64,000 nucleotides of DNA from the NCBI GenBank assembly GCA_035578175.1, contig JAQMRL010000006.1:34465893-34529892 (forward strand), given 5' to 3'. Shown piece after piece: positions 21,304 to 33,814 of the stretch (its first letter is position 1; each line of letters begins with the position of its first letter). Source of the stretch: Catonia carolina. Its lineage: Eukaryota; Arthropoda; Insecta; Hemiptera; Achilidae. The notes below the pieces were generated by a model. The model did no database searches and was not told where the DNA came from. It saw nothing but the letters and a program-made list of their open reading frames with translations. A program made the position numbers and the translations under genes.

Positions 21304-22310
21304 GACCTTACCAGCGTTACTAATGTGTAAGATAGCATGGTTTATGTGTTGAAAAAAATGTGGTGTTTGTGATACAGTATAATTGTTGTGTGTAGTGTAA
21401 GAGCAACCATTGTGTAGTTTTGAAGTAAGATTTGCTCTGCTGTTACTATATTAAATAAAGAGAAAAAAAGATCTTGGTAAAAGTTGAATCTTCTCTATTA
21501 TCATTTGAAACAAACCTAGTACTCGTAAAATAAATTACAAAACGATTTACAATGGATTTAATTGTAGATGAAAGATTCATTACTATAATATAGTATAATT
21601 TAATAACTTTAAAATTATAGGTAATACAAGTAATTATCATACAATAAATTCTATAAATAGATATTTTAAACCAAATTTTAATAGTAAAAAGAAAAAATGA
21701 TTATAATTGCTGTGATTTAACGGTTGAATAATAATTTCTACAGCTCATTAAGCACTGACAGGAAGTTTCACGCGTTATTGTTATCTGTTTAGTGTTATTG
21801 TTAAGAAAATTTGTTCCCAGCAAAGGAAAAAATAATGAAAGAGAACCTAGAATAGAGAAGTGAAGAATAATAAGATCAGTTTCCGTATATGATGAGGAAG
21901 AGAGTAGATGTATATTGAAAGGACGTGATGAGAGAAAGGAATAGTGCCGTGTACTAGAGCACATTTACATTATATTACAGTCTAGTGCGGTCCATTAGGA
22001 AAATGATAAATGTGTTTGATCAGATAGATATGATGTACAAGTTGGTAATAGAAAAATGAATTTTTTGGAATTTACCAAATCACTGATATGACGTATCAAA
22101 AATACTCTATACTGAAAAAATTAAGTGCTAAATTTATTAAATTTAGAATTTTGCTATTAAATAACTTAAGGGGAGTGTGGAATGAAAAAATTTAAAAAAT
22201 TATCGGTTTTTAGTTTTTTCGTTAAACATATGGTTTAAAATTTGCGCTTTAAAATGGCGTTAGAATCATGTTGCTATGCCAACTAGATAATATTTTATTA
22301 ATTTTTTTTT
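21304..22310. other. AT-rich intergenic DNA; possible transposon end near 22167
   Basis: No gene seen. TTAAGGGGAGTGTGG at about 22167 resembles a DNA-transposon terminus after TTAA, but no partner end was found. Confidence 0.3.
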
Positions 22311-22474
22311 GCCGGCCGCATTGGCGTAGTTGGTAACGTGCTCGCCTCTCATCATGCGGTTGGGTTCGAATCCCATTCAGGCACGGGATGTTTTCATACG
22401 TTACAAAAAAATCATTTCATCCTTCACCGTCTGCATTAGCAGTAATTGCAGAACAGTCGGACGTTAAACCAAAA
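22311..22474 (+). mobile_element. tRNA-derived SINE, full length (family S1)
   Basis: The head has TTGGCGTAGTTGGTAACG (A box) and GGTTCGAATCCC (perfect B box), with a TGGG/CCCA T-stem. The body contains TTCATCCTTCACCGTCTGC and GTTAAACC followed by A13. The flanks repeat ATTAATTTTTT, a target duplication. A 5'-truncated inverted copy lies at 32600-32722. Confidence 0.8.
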
Positions 22475-24903
22475 AAAAAAAAATTAATTTTTTGTGATTG
22501 TATATTTGCCATCTGCTAATTTTGCCATCTGTCACGAAATTTTACAAAATATTGTTTTCCCTTTCGATTAATATTTTACTGTGATTTATCATACTATTTT
22601 TTCACATTACCGTCTCTCTTTTATTTATTCATAGGTTGGCAGTATAACCTAAAAGTTTATAACCTGCACTATTTTTATTGTGATTTGTCGCTGTGTACAC
22701 TCGTGGTTTTGTTTCTCAAACTTCAAAAACGCGAATATCTCAAAACGTCATTTTTAGAACTTTATGTACATTTTTCTCAGCTTCCACAAAAGGTACAAGG
22801 CTGAAATTTTTATGGGTATGTTAATCGCCCAGTTCTATTGATTGAATGATAGTATAGAAGGCGATTCATTCGTAGAAAAATTTGTTCAAATAGAATAGGG
22901 TAGCTGGAATTACAGCAAATCAAACATTTTTAGTCGTGTAATTAAGCTATAGGCAATATTACAGGTCACATTTACTCCTCGTAGATAAGGTTTATGAAGA
23001 ACAAATTTTTTCGGAATAAACCACAGCTTACAAAATGTCTCTAGAAACTGCACGGTAGTGACTCACTCTCGCCGTTGGCAGCACTGTCAAATTTTCACTT
23101 CTGTTCCTCACAGCCCATACATACGCAAAAGGCAATCTCGTGACTTCAGTATCTATAGATTTTATGTAATATAATTAAGAACGGGTATTTTTTTTTTGTT
23201 ATTAGGTATTTATTTATCTTAAAGCTACGCTTAATGGAAACAAAGAGTTTGATTTATTTTTAATTTACTAATCCTGGCAGACGATCGTATTATAGGTCAC
23301 GTCAAGATTATGCTGAGTTTAATATTTATTTCTTTTGAATTGTGCATTATTTTTTTGTAATTATGTTTTAAATAAAAGTTTTAATAAAAATAATATTATT
23401 CAACTTTGTTTGCAATAATTGTTTGGTTACACGTAATTAGAATTCTAATTACATTGAATAATGAAGTAATTAAAAGTTGTAACACGTAATTACATTACAT
23501 CCAAGATGTTGAACTAAGTAATCATTCACACTTAATCATTAAGTACCATTAAGTATTGCACTTAAAACTATTAAGCTTTGATACAGACATGAAGTGGATT
23601 ACGCCTATAGTGTGGTTATAACCACAGTTGATGTTTCCGTCGCGTGTTTGATAAATACTTCCTTTCACAGAAACCTGTAAACATTATATTTTGTCTTTCT
23701 ATAGTAATCTTAAGTAACTTTACCATAATACAACTTTACTACCACAAACTACATTCATTGTCATCCTAGCAACAATTGTTTGAAAATTTTCCACATTAGC
23801 CTTCTACTGTTTATTTCTTTCTCATCTTATTCACTACCTTTACCAACACATCTTTATTTTCATCTACTCTTCTTCTATCATAATAACCTCGTTCAAAACT
23901 AAATGACATAGTTAAGGTCCATTTTAAAGGAAAAAACTTGGTAATAGTTCTGTAATGTCGTCAAAGAACTCCCGACAACAAAACCGTATAACAACTGAAT
24001 GAATTCCCCTGTCATTACTCATTACTAGCATTAACTCTAATTCCTGCTTTTATTTCTTTTCTTTATTCTTTTCTACTTTTTTAAAAATAAATACTAAATT
24101 ACTTTTTATGAAAAAGTTACGCTTGCATGCATCTTAGCCGGATACACTTTGTATAATCCTGTCCAATAATTTTTCTAGTATTCATTAACAAAATGTATTA
24201 TAATTATTTTACCTATAAGTATAACTCTCCTCTTTGTAATATTCTTTTATATTATTCAAAAATAATAATGATAAATTATTAATAATTAACTTAAATTTGT
24301 AGTTTCTTTCATAAATATATTTCAAACGTCACTTCAACGTTATTGTTGTTATAATTGTTTTCCATTTACAATTAAAATATTTTTAACTCAAAAGTTACTT
24401 TATTATACCATTGTACATATTTTCTTAATATTTGTTCAACTTACCGCATTCCCATAATTTTCATATTATATTGTAGCTACATCTTTGTTTTCTTTATATA
24501 TTTTTAAATGTATAGTCTATATTTATTTTTCAATTAGTGTACTTTTGTCATTAGTAATAAATCATTCAAAATAAATTTTATTTAATAAATTTAAGACAAG
24601 AAAATACAAATAATAAGTATTGTTTATGTCATTACTTATTTTATTATTAGTTTTTTATTTATATTCATTTATTTTAAAAGAATTAGTAAATATGAAGACA
24701 AGGGTAAAAATATTTTACTTGAATCAACTATATAATTCATGTATGACAACTTAGTATTTAGCGTTTGTCTTTGCCGCAAATTAATTGGTAGAAGGGTTAG
24801 CATTTTATATTGTCGCAGAGAAAGAAAGTGTTGTAACATTTTTTTTAGGTTTTATCAGGATATAGTTATTAATAAATAACAAAACTTCTTCTTCCTATAA
24901 CTA
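22475..24903. other. AT-rich intergenic DNA, nothing recognised
   Basis: No gene, RNA or bounded repeat detected. The 22490-23100 part may continue an older repeat that the SINE interrupted. Confidence 0.3.
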
Positions 24904-25471
24904 GAGCATTTTGCTGAGAGCCGGGGAACAGACATGCGCATTGGCAGTTGAACTTTCCGTTCCTCGTCTTTCCTATCACGTACAGTCACGTAGGTATACG
25001 TAAACTATCCTGTGCTGAATAATACACAAGGTCAGTATTTACAAAACCCCTTGTTTCCTAAGTCGACTGTCTGATACCCATTATGCCATTTTAGTAATAG
25101 CGTCTGTTTTTTAAACTACCTATATTTTTAGTTACTCGTGGTGTCTTACTAAAGAATATTGCATGCATACTTAAAAAAAAAACAATTTTAAACTGTAATT
25201 GTAAAACGTGTGAGACTTCTTTTCTTTGGATGTGGTATTTTTCTCGAATAGTGTATTTGTTTATTTATTACAATATTATGTTATACTTCAGGTACAGTAA
25301 TAAAAAAAATGTAACTAATATGGAATAAGAATTATAAAAATAGTACTAAGTTCCACGTAACCAATAAATTCAAGTAACGCATGAGGTCTAGTTTAGCACG
25401 AGCCATACTGGCCTGCATGTAGCGGTGTGACTCGCAATGTCTGTTTCACAGCTCTCAGCAAAATGCATAAG
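24904..25471. mobile_element. MITE with 8-9 bp target duplication, hAT-like
   Basis: The left end GAGCATTTTGCTGAGAGC and the complement of the right end (GCATTTTGCTGAGAGC) match and stay similar through AACAGACAT. The flanks CTATAACTA (24895-24903) and CTATAACAA (25472-25480) form a target duplication with one mismatch. It is 568 bp and non-coding. Confidence 0.6.
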
Positions 25472-25480
25472 CTATAACAA

Positions 25481-25945
25481 GGATTAGGTTCCTGACTGTT
25501 CCTAACTTACTTTTATATATTTTACTATTTTTAGCAAATAGTTATTTATTTTAATTAATCCAATTCCTAGGGATTTATCTTTCTTTAGTTTACGTTTCTT
25601 TCTTTAGTTTAGCTCCTGACATCTACTCCGTGGTCTTTCAATGTCTCTACGTTTATGTCGTCGTTTTAAAGTTCATCACTTTCAAGGATATTCTTTCTTT
25701 CGGAATTCTCTTCAGATGCTGTTTTTACTTACTATGGTTAACTTTTATTCTTTCGTTCAAGTTGTATAATATATTCCTAATTCGGCTCTTATATCTTCAT
25801 TTCGTATTATGGTCTAATCTTGTGCACTATTTTGTCCTTCGTAGGGATTTCATTTCTCCTGCATGAATCTTGCTTTCTTGCAACATTGTAGTTGTGACCT
25901 TTTGTGGGACACTGGGAGGGGAAGCTTCCCCGTCACAGGGAGAGG
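25481..25945. other. Intergenic DNA, nothing recognised
   Basis: A 78-codon hydrophobic plus frame (25630-25866) in T-rich DNA has no family resemblance. Not called as a gene. Confidence 0.35.
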
Positions 25946-26546
25946 GAGGAGTGAGGTAGTTTAAATTTCCTTCCTTACTAAGTGGAAACGTATGCTTATT
26001 AGCATTAGAAGTAGGTTTTGAATGATATTGCTAAAAGTTAATACTTTAATTTTTTAATATTTATTTAAAAGTTTCCAACCCATCCTAGTACATGGTTTTG
26101 GCCATAGTTGGATGGGATAATTTCCACCAACTTTAGCGTAATAGCATAGTTGTTTACTGTAAGGAATTTTGTATTATCGTAATTTATTTTTTATGTAATA
26201 TGTAATATTATGGGAATAAATAAATAAATAATTATTATTCGTATTATTACTATTATTATTATTAGCATCCCAGGCCCTCTGAAACGTATCTACTTTCTAC
26301 CCTGCAAATGAGACCTTCACTTTATTAACCACAGGGTTTGGGTGTATAATGAAATTCATTACTTCCACAGGAGATAACTCTGACTAGTGTCTTTTACACA
26401 TCTACTTTTGCTGTTCTTAAATGCTTCAGTCGTAGTCTATGGCTAACCATGTGATAAGAAACAGAACTACTTTTTGTAGCCCTAGAACTACCAGATCGAG
26501 TGCAAATAATTTAACACTCCACCTGCCTTTTATGAGCAATACTAGT
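25946..26546 (-). mobile_element. Family B retroposon split by a younger retroposon
   Basis: Family B lies at 25946-26005 (GAGGAGTGAGGTAG, TATGCTTATTAGCAT) and resumes at 26259 (TTATTAGCATCCCAGGCCC) up to about 26546. The break point carries a 10-bp duplication. Confidence 0.7.
26006..26258 (+). mobile_element. 253-bp retroposon with (ATT)n tail, nested in family B
   Basis: Flanked by TTATTAGCAT at 25996-26005 and 26259-26268. The insert ends in AATAAATAAATAAATAATTATTATT. The core (CATGGTTTTGGCCATAGTTG) has no recognised family. The 10-bp duplication plus simple-repeat tail indicate LINE-mediated insertion. Confidence 0.65.
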
Positions 26547-27275
26547 TTTATTATAATTTAAATTCAGGGCTGTTTTATTTTATTTGTTCCGAGCTATACA
26601 ATAAATTCTAAAATATTTAATATCGAATTATAAAAACCATTTCCGCAAGTAAAGAATTTGTAATTGTTAAAAGTTAAATTGAAAAATTAATTACATTTAA
26701 TCACTTTTATTAAAATGTAGATATGGATTTTGTAGGTTGAAACCTGTGAAGATATAAAATTTTAAATTAATTTATTTTTAACTATTTTACAGAATTTTGT
26801 AAATTTAATTTACTTTTACATTCATTCCATTCGTTGTAAATTACTTTAGTTATAGAACACATTCCACCCTATACAATACATAATTTCTTACAATAAAAAA
26901 TCTATTCCTTCAACCATTTCTAGACTAATCACAACTGCACTATGTTATAATACTTACATAATGGTATAAAAAATAGTGGTTAGTCCATCGAGTGTGCGTT
27001 AATTTTATTAAACATTTGGTATCATTAAAATACTTTAAACTTATAATTGTAAAATTAATTACCTATGTAATTTTCAGTTTATTTTAAATTAAATCATAGA
27101 GGATTGTCAGAGTAAATTTCTTTAAAGATTAATAATCTGTTAATGTAATTTTTGCACTGAATGTCTGTCGACTTCGTGCGCAATAACTTAATTTTCGTGT
27201 TTTGGCATCAATATTTAGGTTACAATGGCCAACAAACCTTTTTAAAACTTAAGTTAATTACCTTCACGCACTATT
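26547..27275. other. AT-rich intergenic DNA, nothing recognised
   Basis: No features detected. Confidence 0.35.
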
Positions 27276-27664
27276 GTCGTTTAGGTCATCAACCGAAAGA
27301 CTGGTTTCAACCTCTAGAGGTTTTACTATGAAAAATGAGGAGTGAGGTTGTTTACACTGACCTTCCTCACTGAGTTGAAAAGTATGCTTATCAGCATTCC
27401 AGGTTCTTTGTAAAACACATATTTTTCACCCTACAAATGACACTTTCATTTCATTCACCACAGGGTCTGGCTTTATAATAAATTGCATTACTTTCAGAGG
27501 ATAACTGTGATTTGTCTTTTACACCTTTACCTTTTCTATTCTTGAACTATTCAGTTATTTAATTGGCTGATCATTGGATAATAAGAAACAGAACTACTTT
27601 TTGTAGCTCTGGAACTAATAGATTGAGTGCAAATAATATAACACTATGCCTGTCTGTTATGGGT
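27276..27664 (-). mobile_element. Family B retroposon, near full length
   Basis: In plus orientation it starts TTTAGGTCATCAACCGAAAG (the complement of the family B 3' end) and ends CTGTCTGTTATGGG. All internal landmarks are present. The flanks do not show a clear duplication. Confidence 0.75.
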
Positions 27665-27769
27665 AGTCATACACTGTAATAAACTCTAAACAATCATGTA
27701 ACTTAAAATGTTATGAAATCAGTAATAATTGTAATCTCTTTTGTCAGCATAAGAATATATCAACGAAAC

Positions 27770-28395
27770 AAAAACACCAGAGTTTGGCATGAGAATATCG
27801 GAGCAAAAATCACAAAGGATATGGCATTCAAGGGAAGATGGCCGGTTCGCTAAAAAAATATAGCCTACATAGCAACTGATCATACATAGAACATAGAACA
27901 TGATCGAGATTTTAATTATTTAGGATGCAAGATTTCCTATGACAAAGATGATGACGTGAGTGAAAAACTGGCAAAATTCAGCGCTGTATACGGTTCTATT
28001 CGCAGGACAATAGGAAAGAAAACGAGAAAAAACACCCAAATGAAATTTTATAGAGCAATGGCTGTACCACTCAACATATGGGATGTCATTACAGAGGAAT
28101 GAATCTCGTATCCAGGCTGCTGAAATGAGATTTTTGTGAGGAGTGAAAGGTTGTACCCAGTTACATAGAGTACGTAACGAAGCTATTCGCGCCGAGTTAA
28201 ATGGTTCAGTCACTTTTGGAAAGTTAAGAATATAAAAGAAACTGGTTTAACCATTTACTTCGCATGCCAGCTCACAGACTTCCTCTGCGAGAATGGAAAT
28301 ATAAACCTAGAGGGAAACGAGGCTTGGGAAGACCAAAAAAGATATCCACCGGGACAGGCCATTGAGCCTAATCCTTGACAGATGATGATGATGAA
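27770..28395 (+). pseudogene. LINE family C 3' end, truncated
   Basis: Same family as 7120-7752: ATGGCATTCAAGGGAAGATG, AGGATGCAAGATTTCC and CTGCTGAAATGAGATTTTTG appear in order. It ends with a GATGATGATGATG tail. Multiple frameshifts leave no useful frame. Confidence 0.7.
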
Positions 28396-29039
28396 AAACA
28401 ACTTTGGCTTAAGTTACGTCAAATGTTCTTGCTCTTAGGAAGTAAGTCTCATTTATGTCTTAAAATAAAGTTCTTTTGTACAAATTAATTTTCAAACCAG
28501 TTTGTACTTACGGGTTAGAGCTATGAGGTACAGCAAGTTTATCAAATTTTGAAATCCTGGAGCTCTTTCAATCAAAATCCCTGAAACATTTCAGCCAATG
28601 AAGTATTGAAAATATCAATGAAATAATGCATAACCATCTAAAACCCGTCCTTTATAAAGAAAAAATTAAACAACGTAGCTAGAAACATTTAAGAAAGTTA
28701 AAACAGCATCAAAATCCTTTCGTAATGAACCTGCTCGACAACAGCGGTCATACTCACAGACTGAATCGTTTTAAAACTTTGAACTTAGGATATCTTTGCG
28801 ATTTTGTTAATCATTTAAATATTTCATTTTTTCTACTTTTACAGCTAATCATTGTCATCTCATAAATGGCATTATTATCATCATCTCAATCATGGTCATT
28901 TTCAGCTTCAACTTCTTCATGTTTCAAGATATTAATCCACTGTTAAAAGTAAAGTTTAGTTTTATTTTTTGTTCAGAGTTTACTCTTTTTTGAATTACAC
29001 TACTGAGTGTGTTTTTTTGTCTTCAGATTTTTAATATTT
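28396..29039. other. AT-rich intergenic DNA, nothing recognised
   Basis: No features detected. Confidence 0.35.
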
Positions 29040-29640
29040 CTGTTTTGTTTCTAAATCATCGAAAGTCCGAGTTCGATCATGTCTTCTTTGACATTTTGGA
29101 TCCATGCTCCTGATGTTAACATTGGAAAGAGTTTTCTAATTATCTTGTTTAAAATTCTGTCTTTAGGTGTTCTGATAAGATGCCCAAGAAACCTTTTGAT
29201 CCTTTTTTGATTTCCTTTTTTTTATCCATTTCTTACTTATTGTGTCTGTTATGGGTTCGTTTCCTTCATAGACTTGGTCGTTTGTTAGAATTCTTCATTG
29301 CCAATCTACTTTGTTTTTCTTTCCTATGCAGGTTCATAGAATTCGTCTTTCGAGTCCTAGGACATTGTCTATTGCTTTTATCCTGGTCACTTTTGCCAAT
29401 GTTTCGCTGTCATATGTAACTTGTGGTTGTTTGACTGTTTTGTAGTGTTTAATTTTTGTTTGTATAGATGAGCATTTTTGTTGTATACGTTTTTGGTTAT
29501 TGGTTGTGATTTAGATAATTTTTTCCGTCTCTCTTCCCAAGCCATTTTTGCTTTATTGTTGTGTTTTATATATTCGCCTAGATATTTAAACGATTTAACT
29601 AGTTCCACTTTGTTTCCGTTTATGTTTATTTGAATTTATG
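29040..29640 (-). pseudogene. LINE reverse transcriptase C-terminal fragment
   Basis: The minus-strand frame 29387-29608 reads LVKSFKYLGEYIKHNNKAK, the conserved segment (SFKYLG..I) after the RT catalytic box. Further fragments in the same orientation reach about 29040. It is shifted and interrupted throughout, and belongs to a different family from C. Confidence 0.55.
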
Positions 29641-30057
29641 CAGAGTGTCTCTTTAGCCATCATTTTAGTTTTTTCATAAGATTTTTAATCCAACTTTTCT
29701 TACTAATTATTCTAGGGTTTCTATCTGGTGTCTAGCTTCCTAAAAACTGAGTGTGTTTTATAAATTCATTCTAAGAACGGTATTGTTCAAAATTTTATAT
29801 CGTCTTTGTTTAAAGCTTATATTTAAATTTAAAAAAATCTAATTGCAAAGAATTACACTTTGTTAAAAGAATTATGTACGCACTTTTTTTTTAGAAATTT
29901 TATAAATAATAAAAATATAATTTAAAAAAAATACGTTTTGGAAAATTTCTTGATAAAACAACTACTAGCTGAAAATATAAAATTCCATCGTATATTTATA
30001 TGTTCTGTTTATTTCAGTTTTTTTTAATAAAAATATATTTTTCTTTTCCATTTACAG
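29641..30057. other. AT-rich intergenic DNA ending in a splice-acceptor-like tract
   Basis: A pyrimidine-rich run followed by TTTACAG at 30051-30057 is a plausible 3' splice site. Nothing else is recognised. Confidence 0.3.
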
Positions 30058-30511
30058 GAAGTACAAGGGCTTCTTTCTTCCTAGTTTTCTCGCTGAAAAG
30101 AAGTCTGCTGTAAAAGTAGAGAAAGTTAGGGGCATCCAAAAGAAAGGAAGAAGGATTTGCCCTGAAATAAATAGAAATGCAGTTGAAAACCGTAGAAAGG
30201 CAAAAGGGGTTGGACTTTTGTGTATGTTGCGTACAATACTGATTTATGCGACTCGTGTTATCTTCCTACCGCCGTTACTTCTAGAACCATCCAACAGAGC
30301 AGACAAGGTTATATCATTCTATTTCTCTTACATTTCTTCATTTCATCTCTTTTTAACCTTCACTAACATCCTTTATCTATTTAATTCGTCACATTTTGAA
30401 ACATTAGAGAAAGGCCTTTTCACCCCTTCAGACAGACCATTCCTCCTAAATATATCCTCTGATACGAAAACAAAGACTGATGTAGTGTTCAGGAAAACCC
30501 AAAAGCCATAA
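30058..30511 (+). CDS. Candidate exon or chance ORF, function unknown
   Basis: An open frame runs from the acceptor-like AG (30056-30057) to a stop at 30509-30511, about 150 codons. The first 55 residues are strongly basic (for example RGIQKKGRRICPEINRN) and differ in composition from the hydrophobic remainder. I do not recognise the protein and see no donor site or partner exon. In this AT-rich context 150 codons is unusual but not conclusive. It could be the terminal exon of a host gene, a decayed element or chance. Confidence 0.2.
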
Positions 30512-30827
30512 AATAACCTTTTCCAGTTACTCGAGTCCGCTTTTACCCTCAATGATTCATTCAATTCAAAGTTTACTCGCAATTTTCATTTCCTATATGT
30601 TGCCCTACATCCTTTTTGCACGTTATCTACCCCACACTATATCGTTAAAATGACTCATATTAAAATATTACGATATTGCTATAGAATATTGAAATTGAAT
30701 ACGCTTTTAAATTTATATTTTTAGATTTTCATTATAAACGTTTAGAAGAGTTGTCTAACATTAATCATTGAGTTCGTTTACTTTAGTTTAGCTCTCTTAT
30801 AATACCACGTAAAGTAATTTGTAACAT
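30512..30827. other. AT-rich intergenic DNA, nothing recognised
   Basis: No features detected. Confidence 0.35.
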
Positions 30828-30967
30828 ATTTTTACTTCCTCTTGCCTATATGAATATACTATAGGAACGAAAGTATTGTTTTCATGTCGATTTTTCAAAA
30901 TCGAGTTTTCACTGGATCTATACGTTTTCAGACCACCTGACCCAAAAAAAACACGTTTTTAGCGATT

Positions 30968-31040
<73 letters not shown>
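30968..31040 (+). repeat. (GT)n(GA)n compound microsatellite in family A copy 3
   Basis: A long GT run switches to GA. It sits at the family's conserved GT position. Confidence 0.9.
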
Positions 31041-31756
31041 ACAGAATATCGAGAAAGGAACATCGTACGAACTTGAAACTTAAAACTTAAGTTAGATACT
31101 ACTACCGGACCCGACATGTAAATTTTCATCATAATCAGCTAACCGGAAGTAGTAGTTTATTCGTATCATTTTTCACTTTTTTGCAATTTTCTCAAACACG
31201 GCTCCTACGATTTTTTTAAAAATCGCCCTATTTACTCATTTTTTATGCTCTACAAAGTAGGTTAGACGCCATGTCTACTGAAATTCTTGGAGAGGCTATT
31301 TTCACGTAAAAATGTTGGTTTTTTTTTAAGATTGCGGGTTTAATATGCTTTTCAGCGCAACAACGTATCAATAAAAGTTGTAGAAAATTAAAAACCCTAC
31401 AACTTTTATTTCAGACATGTTTTTGTACATCGCTTAGTTCAGCGGTAATTTCCGATTTTCGGTAATTTGCGCAGGTTATTTGTACTGTATACAGTACAAA
31501 TAAGCTGCACGTACAAATAAGTTACTTGTGTAGTAATATTTAACGCGTGGTGAGGAATTGCACTTTTTGGAGAAAAGGTACCCAGTGAGGTACATTCACC
31601 ATTTCTATTGTCTCTACGCCATTTTTATTTTAGACGTCGTAAAGTTGGAAAGTTCCTTATAAGGTCACAGGCTAGTTGGTGATCAAACTTATACAAAATT
31701 TGAAAATCTACAACTTTTATTTTAAGCGTTTTTCCTATATAGTGCTTAGATTTTTT

Positions 31757-32330
31757 TTACCGGTACCCAGGTATATCAACCTTCACCTGTAGTATGCGGA
31801 GCTCTGCCAAAAGCAACTATCTGCCAAAACCTGTCAGTTCCTTTCTATCCCATCCCGACTTGCCGTGGGATCATCCGTAGGCATATTAACTTCACAACAA
31901 ATCGGTGGTGATTCCTCTTCTTCTTCTCTTATTCCTCTTCTTTCCACCTATTTCTTCTCTTTTTTAAGTAATTTCTATCGAGACTAACGCAGCTGAGCTT
32001 CTCTGCGCTTAATCACCTGCTGAATGAACTCCTCAACGGCTTTCTAGCTTTCCTCTTCTGCAATCATGACATCTACGAGAATTTCCCAAGAAATTGGCGA
32101 CCCAAGCAGGGTCCCTAAAACCTCCCTCTCCGATATCCATTATCTGCGGTTAAAAATCGCATATTCTGCGTCATCCTCTTCCGTCTGACAATCCAGACAG
32201 CTTGCTTCATGTCTGAACCGGTGGAGATACGCCCGAAAGCAACCTCGCCCCGTCAATGAGGTAATAACCAATCTCGCCGTACCCCCTACTTAGCATTTCT
32301 TCAAATCCGGAATCAATCTATGTGCAATAG
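31757..32330 (-). pseudogene. R1-like LINE 3' end (RT C-terminal domain and 3' UTR)
   Basis: The minus strand reads LTGRGCFRAYLHRF and then CLDCQTEEDDAEYAIF, the C-terminal region that follows the reverse transcriptase in R1/Jockey-type LINEs. The usual C-x2-C..H..C knuckle has lost its later ligands (Tyr and Asn in place). Two in-frame stops follow before a stop near 31985. A purine-rich 3' UTR then ends GGGTACCGGTAAAAAAA at about 31750. It is 5'-truncated. Confidence 0.65.
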
Positions 32331-32599
32331 ATATCGATGTACATACACATACACAAACACTATGTCATAGTGCCAAGTTTATCATCAGTGATCTTATTTA
32401 TTTTGTTTATCAAAATATAGTCCAACAGATATTTACTTTCATTTAGCATTATTCAATCATGATTAAAATTAAATTAACTTATGTTTTTATTATTTATATT
32501 GGCAAAAGAAAGTCTATAATTATTTCACGCCAGATTTTTAGATGAGCTTTTTCAAGATAATATTAGATAATTTAATGAACAAATTTTTTTTATGCAGCT

Positions 32600-32722
32600 G
32601 CATTTGTTTTTTGTTTAACGTCCCCGACGGTTCTGCAATTAGGCTACTGCTAATGCAGACGGTGAAGGATGAAATGATTTTTTTTGAAACGTATAAAAAT
32701 ATGGCGTGCCTGAATGGGTTGC
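32600..32722 (-). mobile_element. SINE S1, 5'-truncated inverted copy
   Basis: The complement shares CCATTCAGGCACG, TTCATCCTTCACCGTCTGC and GTTAAAC with 22311-22474. TGCATTT occurs at both flanks, a 7-bp target duplication. The 63-codon frame at 32542-32733 is incidental. Confidence 0.7.
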
Positions 32723-33814
32723 ATTTAATTTAATGTGAACACAATTTTAAAAATTAACTACATTTATTTAAGTAAAAGAAACAAGATGTAATTTGAATTT
32801 TGTTAAATAGAAGATTCCAATTATTTTTCTCAATGTGCACAGTTTAGTATTAATATGAACATTTGTGCTTGTTTTTATACAAGTCTAATTAATTACAAAC
32901 ATAGCAAACAAGACTTGCACTATGTTAGAATGTTGTATTTTCAGTCCTGTTTGTATTATTGGTTATTTATTTTACCATAGCTGCTGTTCCTGATGCTGTT
33001 AACTCATTCCTTACTATGCTGCAGAATGAATCATTTGTCTAAAACGTTAGACAGTTTAAAGGTAGGTGATTACAGTCACCTGTTGCCCTGTGCATGCCAC
33101 AAACTCTCCTCTCTTTAACTAATCCCGTATAACCCTCTCATCTCTTTTACTGAATTTATCTTTCATAACATAAGTAAATTATTAAACATTACAATTTAGC
33201 TAATCTTAAATAAAATTTAAATTATTTATTAAACCTTTATCAACTTCATATGAATATTTCAAAAATTAATTTTGGAAATAAAAATGAGATGTAAAGCTCA
33301 GTACAAAAGTAAAGAAATAGAAAGAAAGAAACAGTACAAAAGTAAAGTAAAGAAAATAGGAAAACTCCCTTTTATAGGACGACGGATCTCATTTCTGGTA
33401 GAAATTTTTACAAACGTTTACCATTGACTTATGGCAAACAACATTAGTGATTTCTGTATTAAATTTTCTTTTTAAGATTTCTCTTGGTGATTTCTCCTTA
33501 AAAGGAAATTGAATGACACTATTTTTTTTCCAAATTTCGACTTTAATTTTTTGACTTGCGAGTTTGGCCCACTTTCGGTCAAAACCGGAATTTCAAACCT
33601 AATTCAGGCCCACTAACTTTTTGTGTAGATTACGAATCCTAAAATCGTTTGTTGCTATCTCTTGTAGTTTCTGACTTTGATTTTTTTATTTCTCTCCCCT
33701 GAGAGATACGAATGTTATTCAGCCCTACAGGCGGCCAAGTTTGATGTCGTAAGGTGCACGTAACTTTTGTCGATTCATCTGGGACCACCTTAATACAACG
33801 GGTTAGCCAGTCAT
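32723..33814. other. AT-rich intergenic DNA, nothing recognised
   Basis: No gene or bounded repeat seen. Confidence 0.35.

Larger units (their letters stand above)
30828..32540 (+). mobile_element. Family A repeat, copy 3, with two insertions
   Basis: Starts ACTTCCTCTTGCC at 30834 and carries a long GT/GA microsatellite (30968-31040). It leaves the family pattern at about 31462, resumes at about 31690 (ATCTACAACTTTTATTTTAAGCG-like), breaks again at 31757 and resumes at about 32435 (CATGATTAAAATT). It ends at CACGCCAGATTTTTA (32540). The second break is an R1-like LINE 3' end. Confidence 0.6.

Noticed and set aside
22311..22385. A functional tRNA gene
   Set aside because: The tRNA-like head is fused to a body with poly-A and a target duplication, so it is a SINE.
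25630..25866. 78-codon hydrophobic protein as a membrane peptide
   Set aside because: T-rich DNA gives hydrophobic frames by composition; no homologue or signal context.
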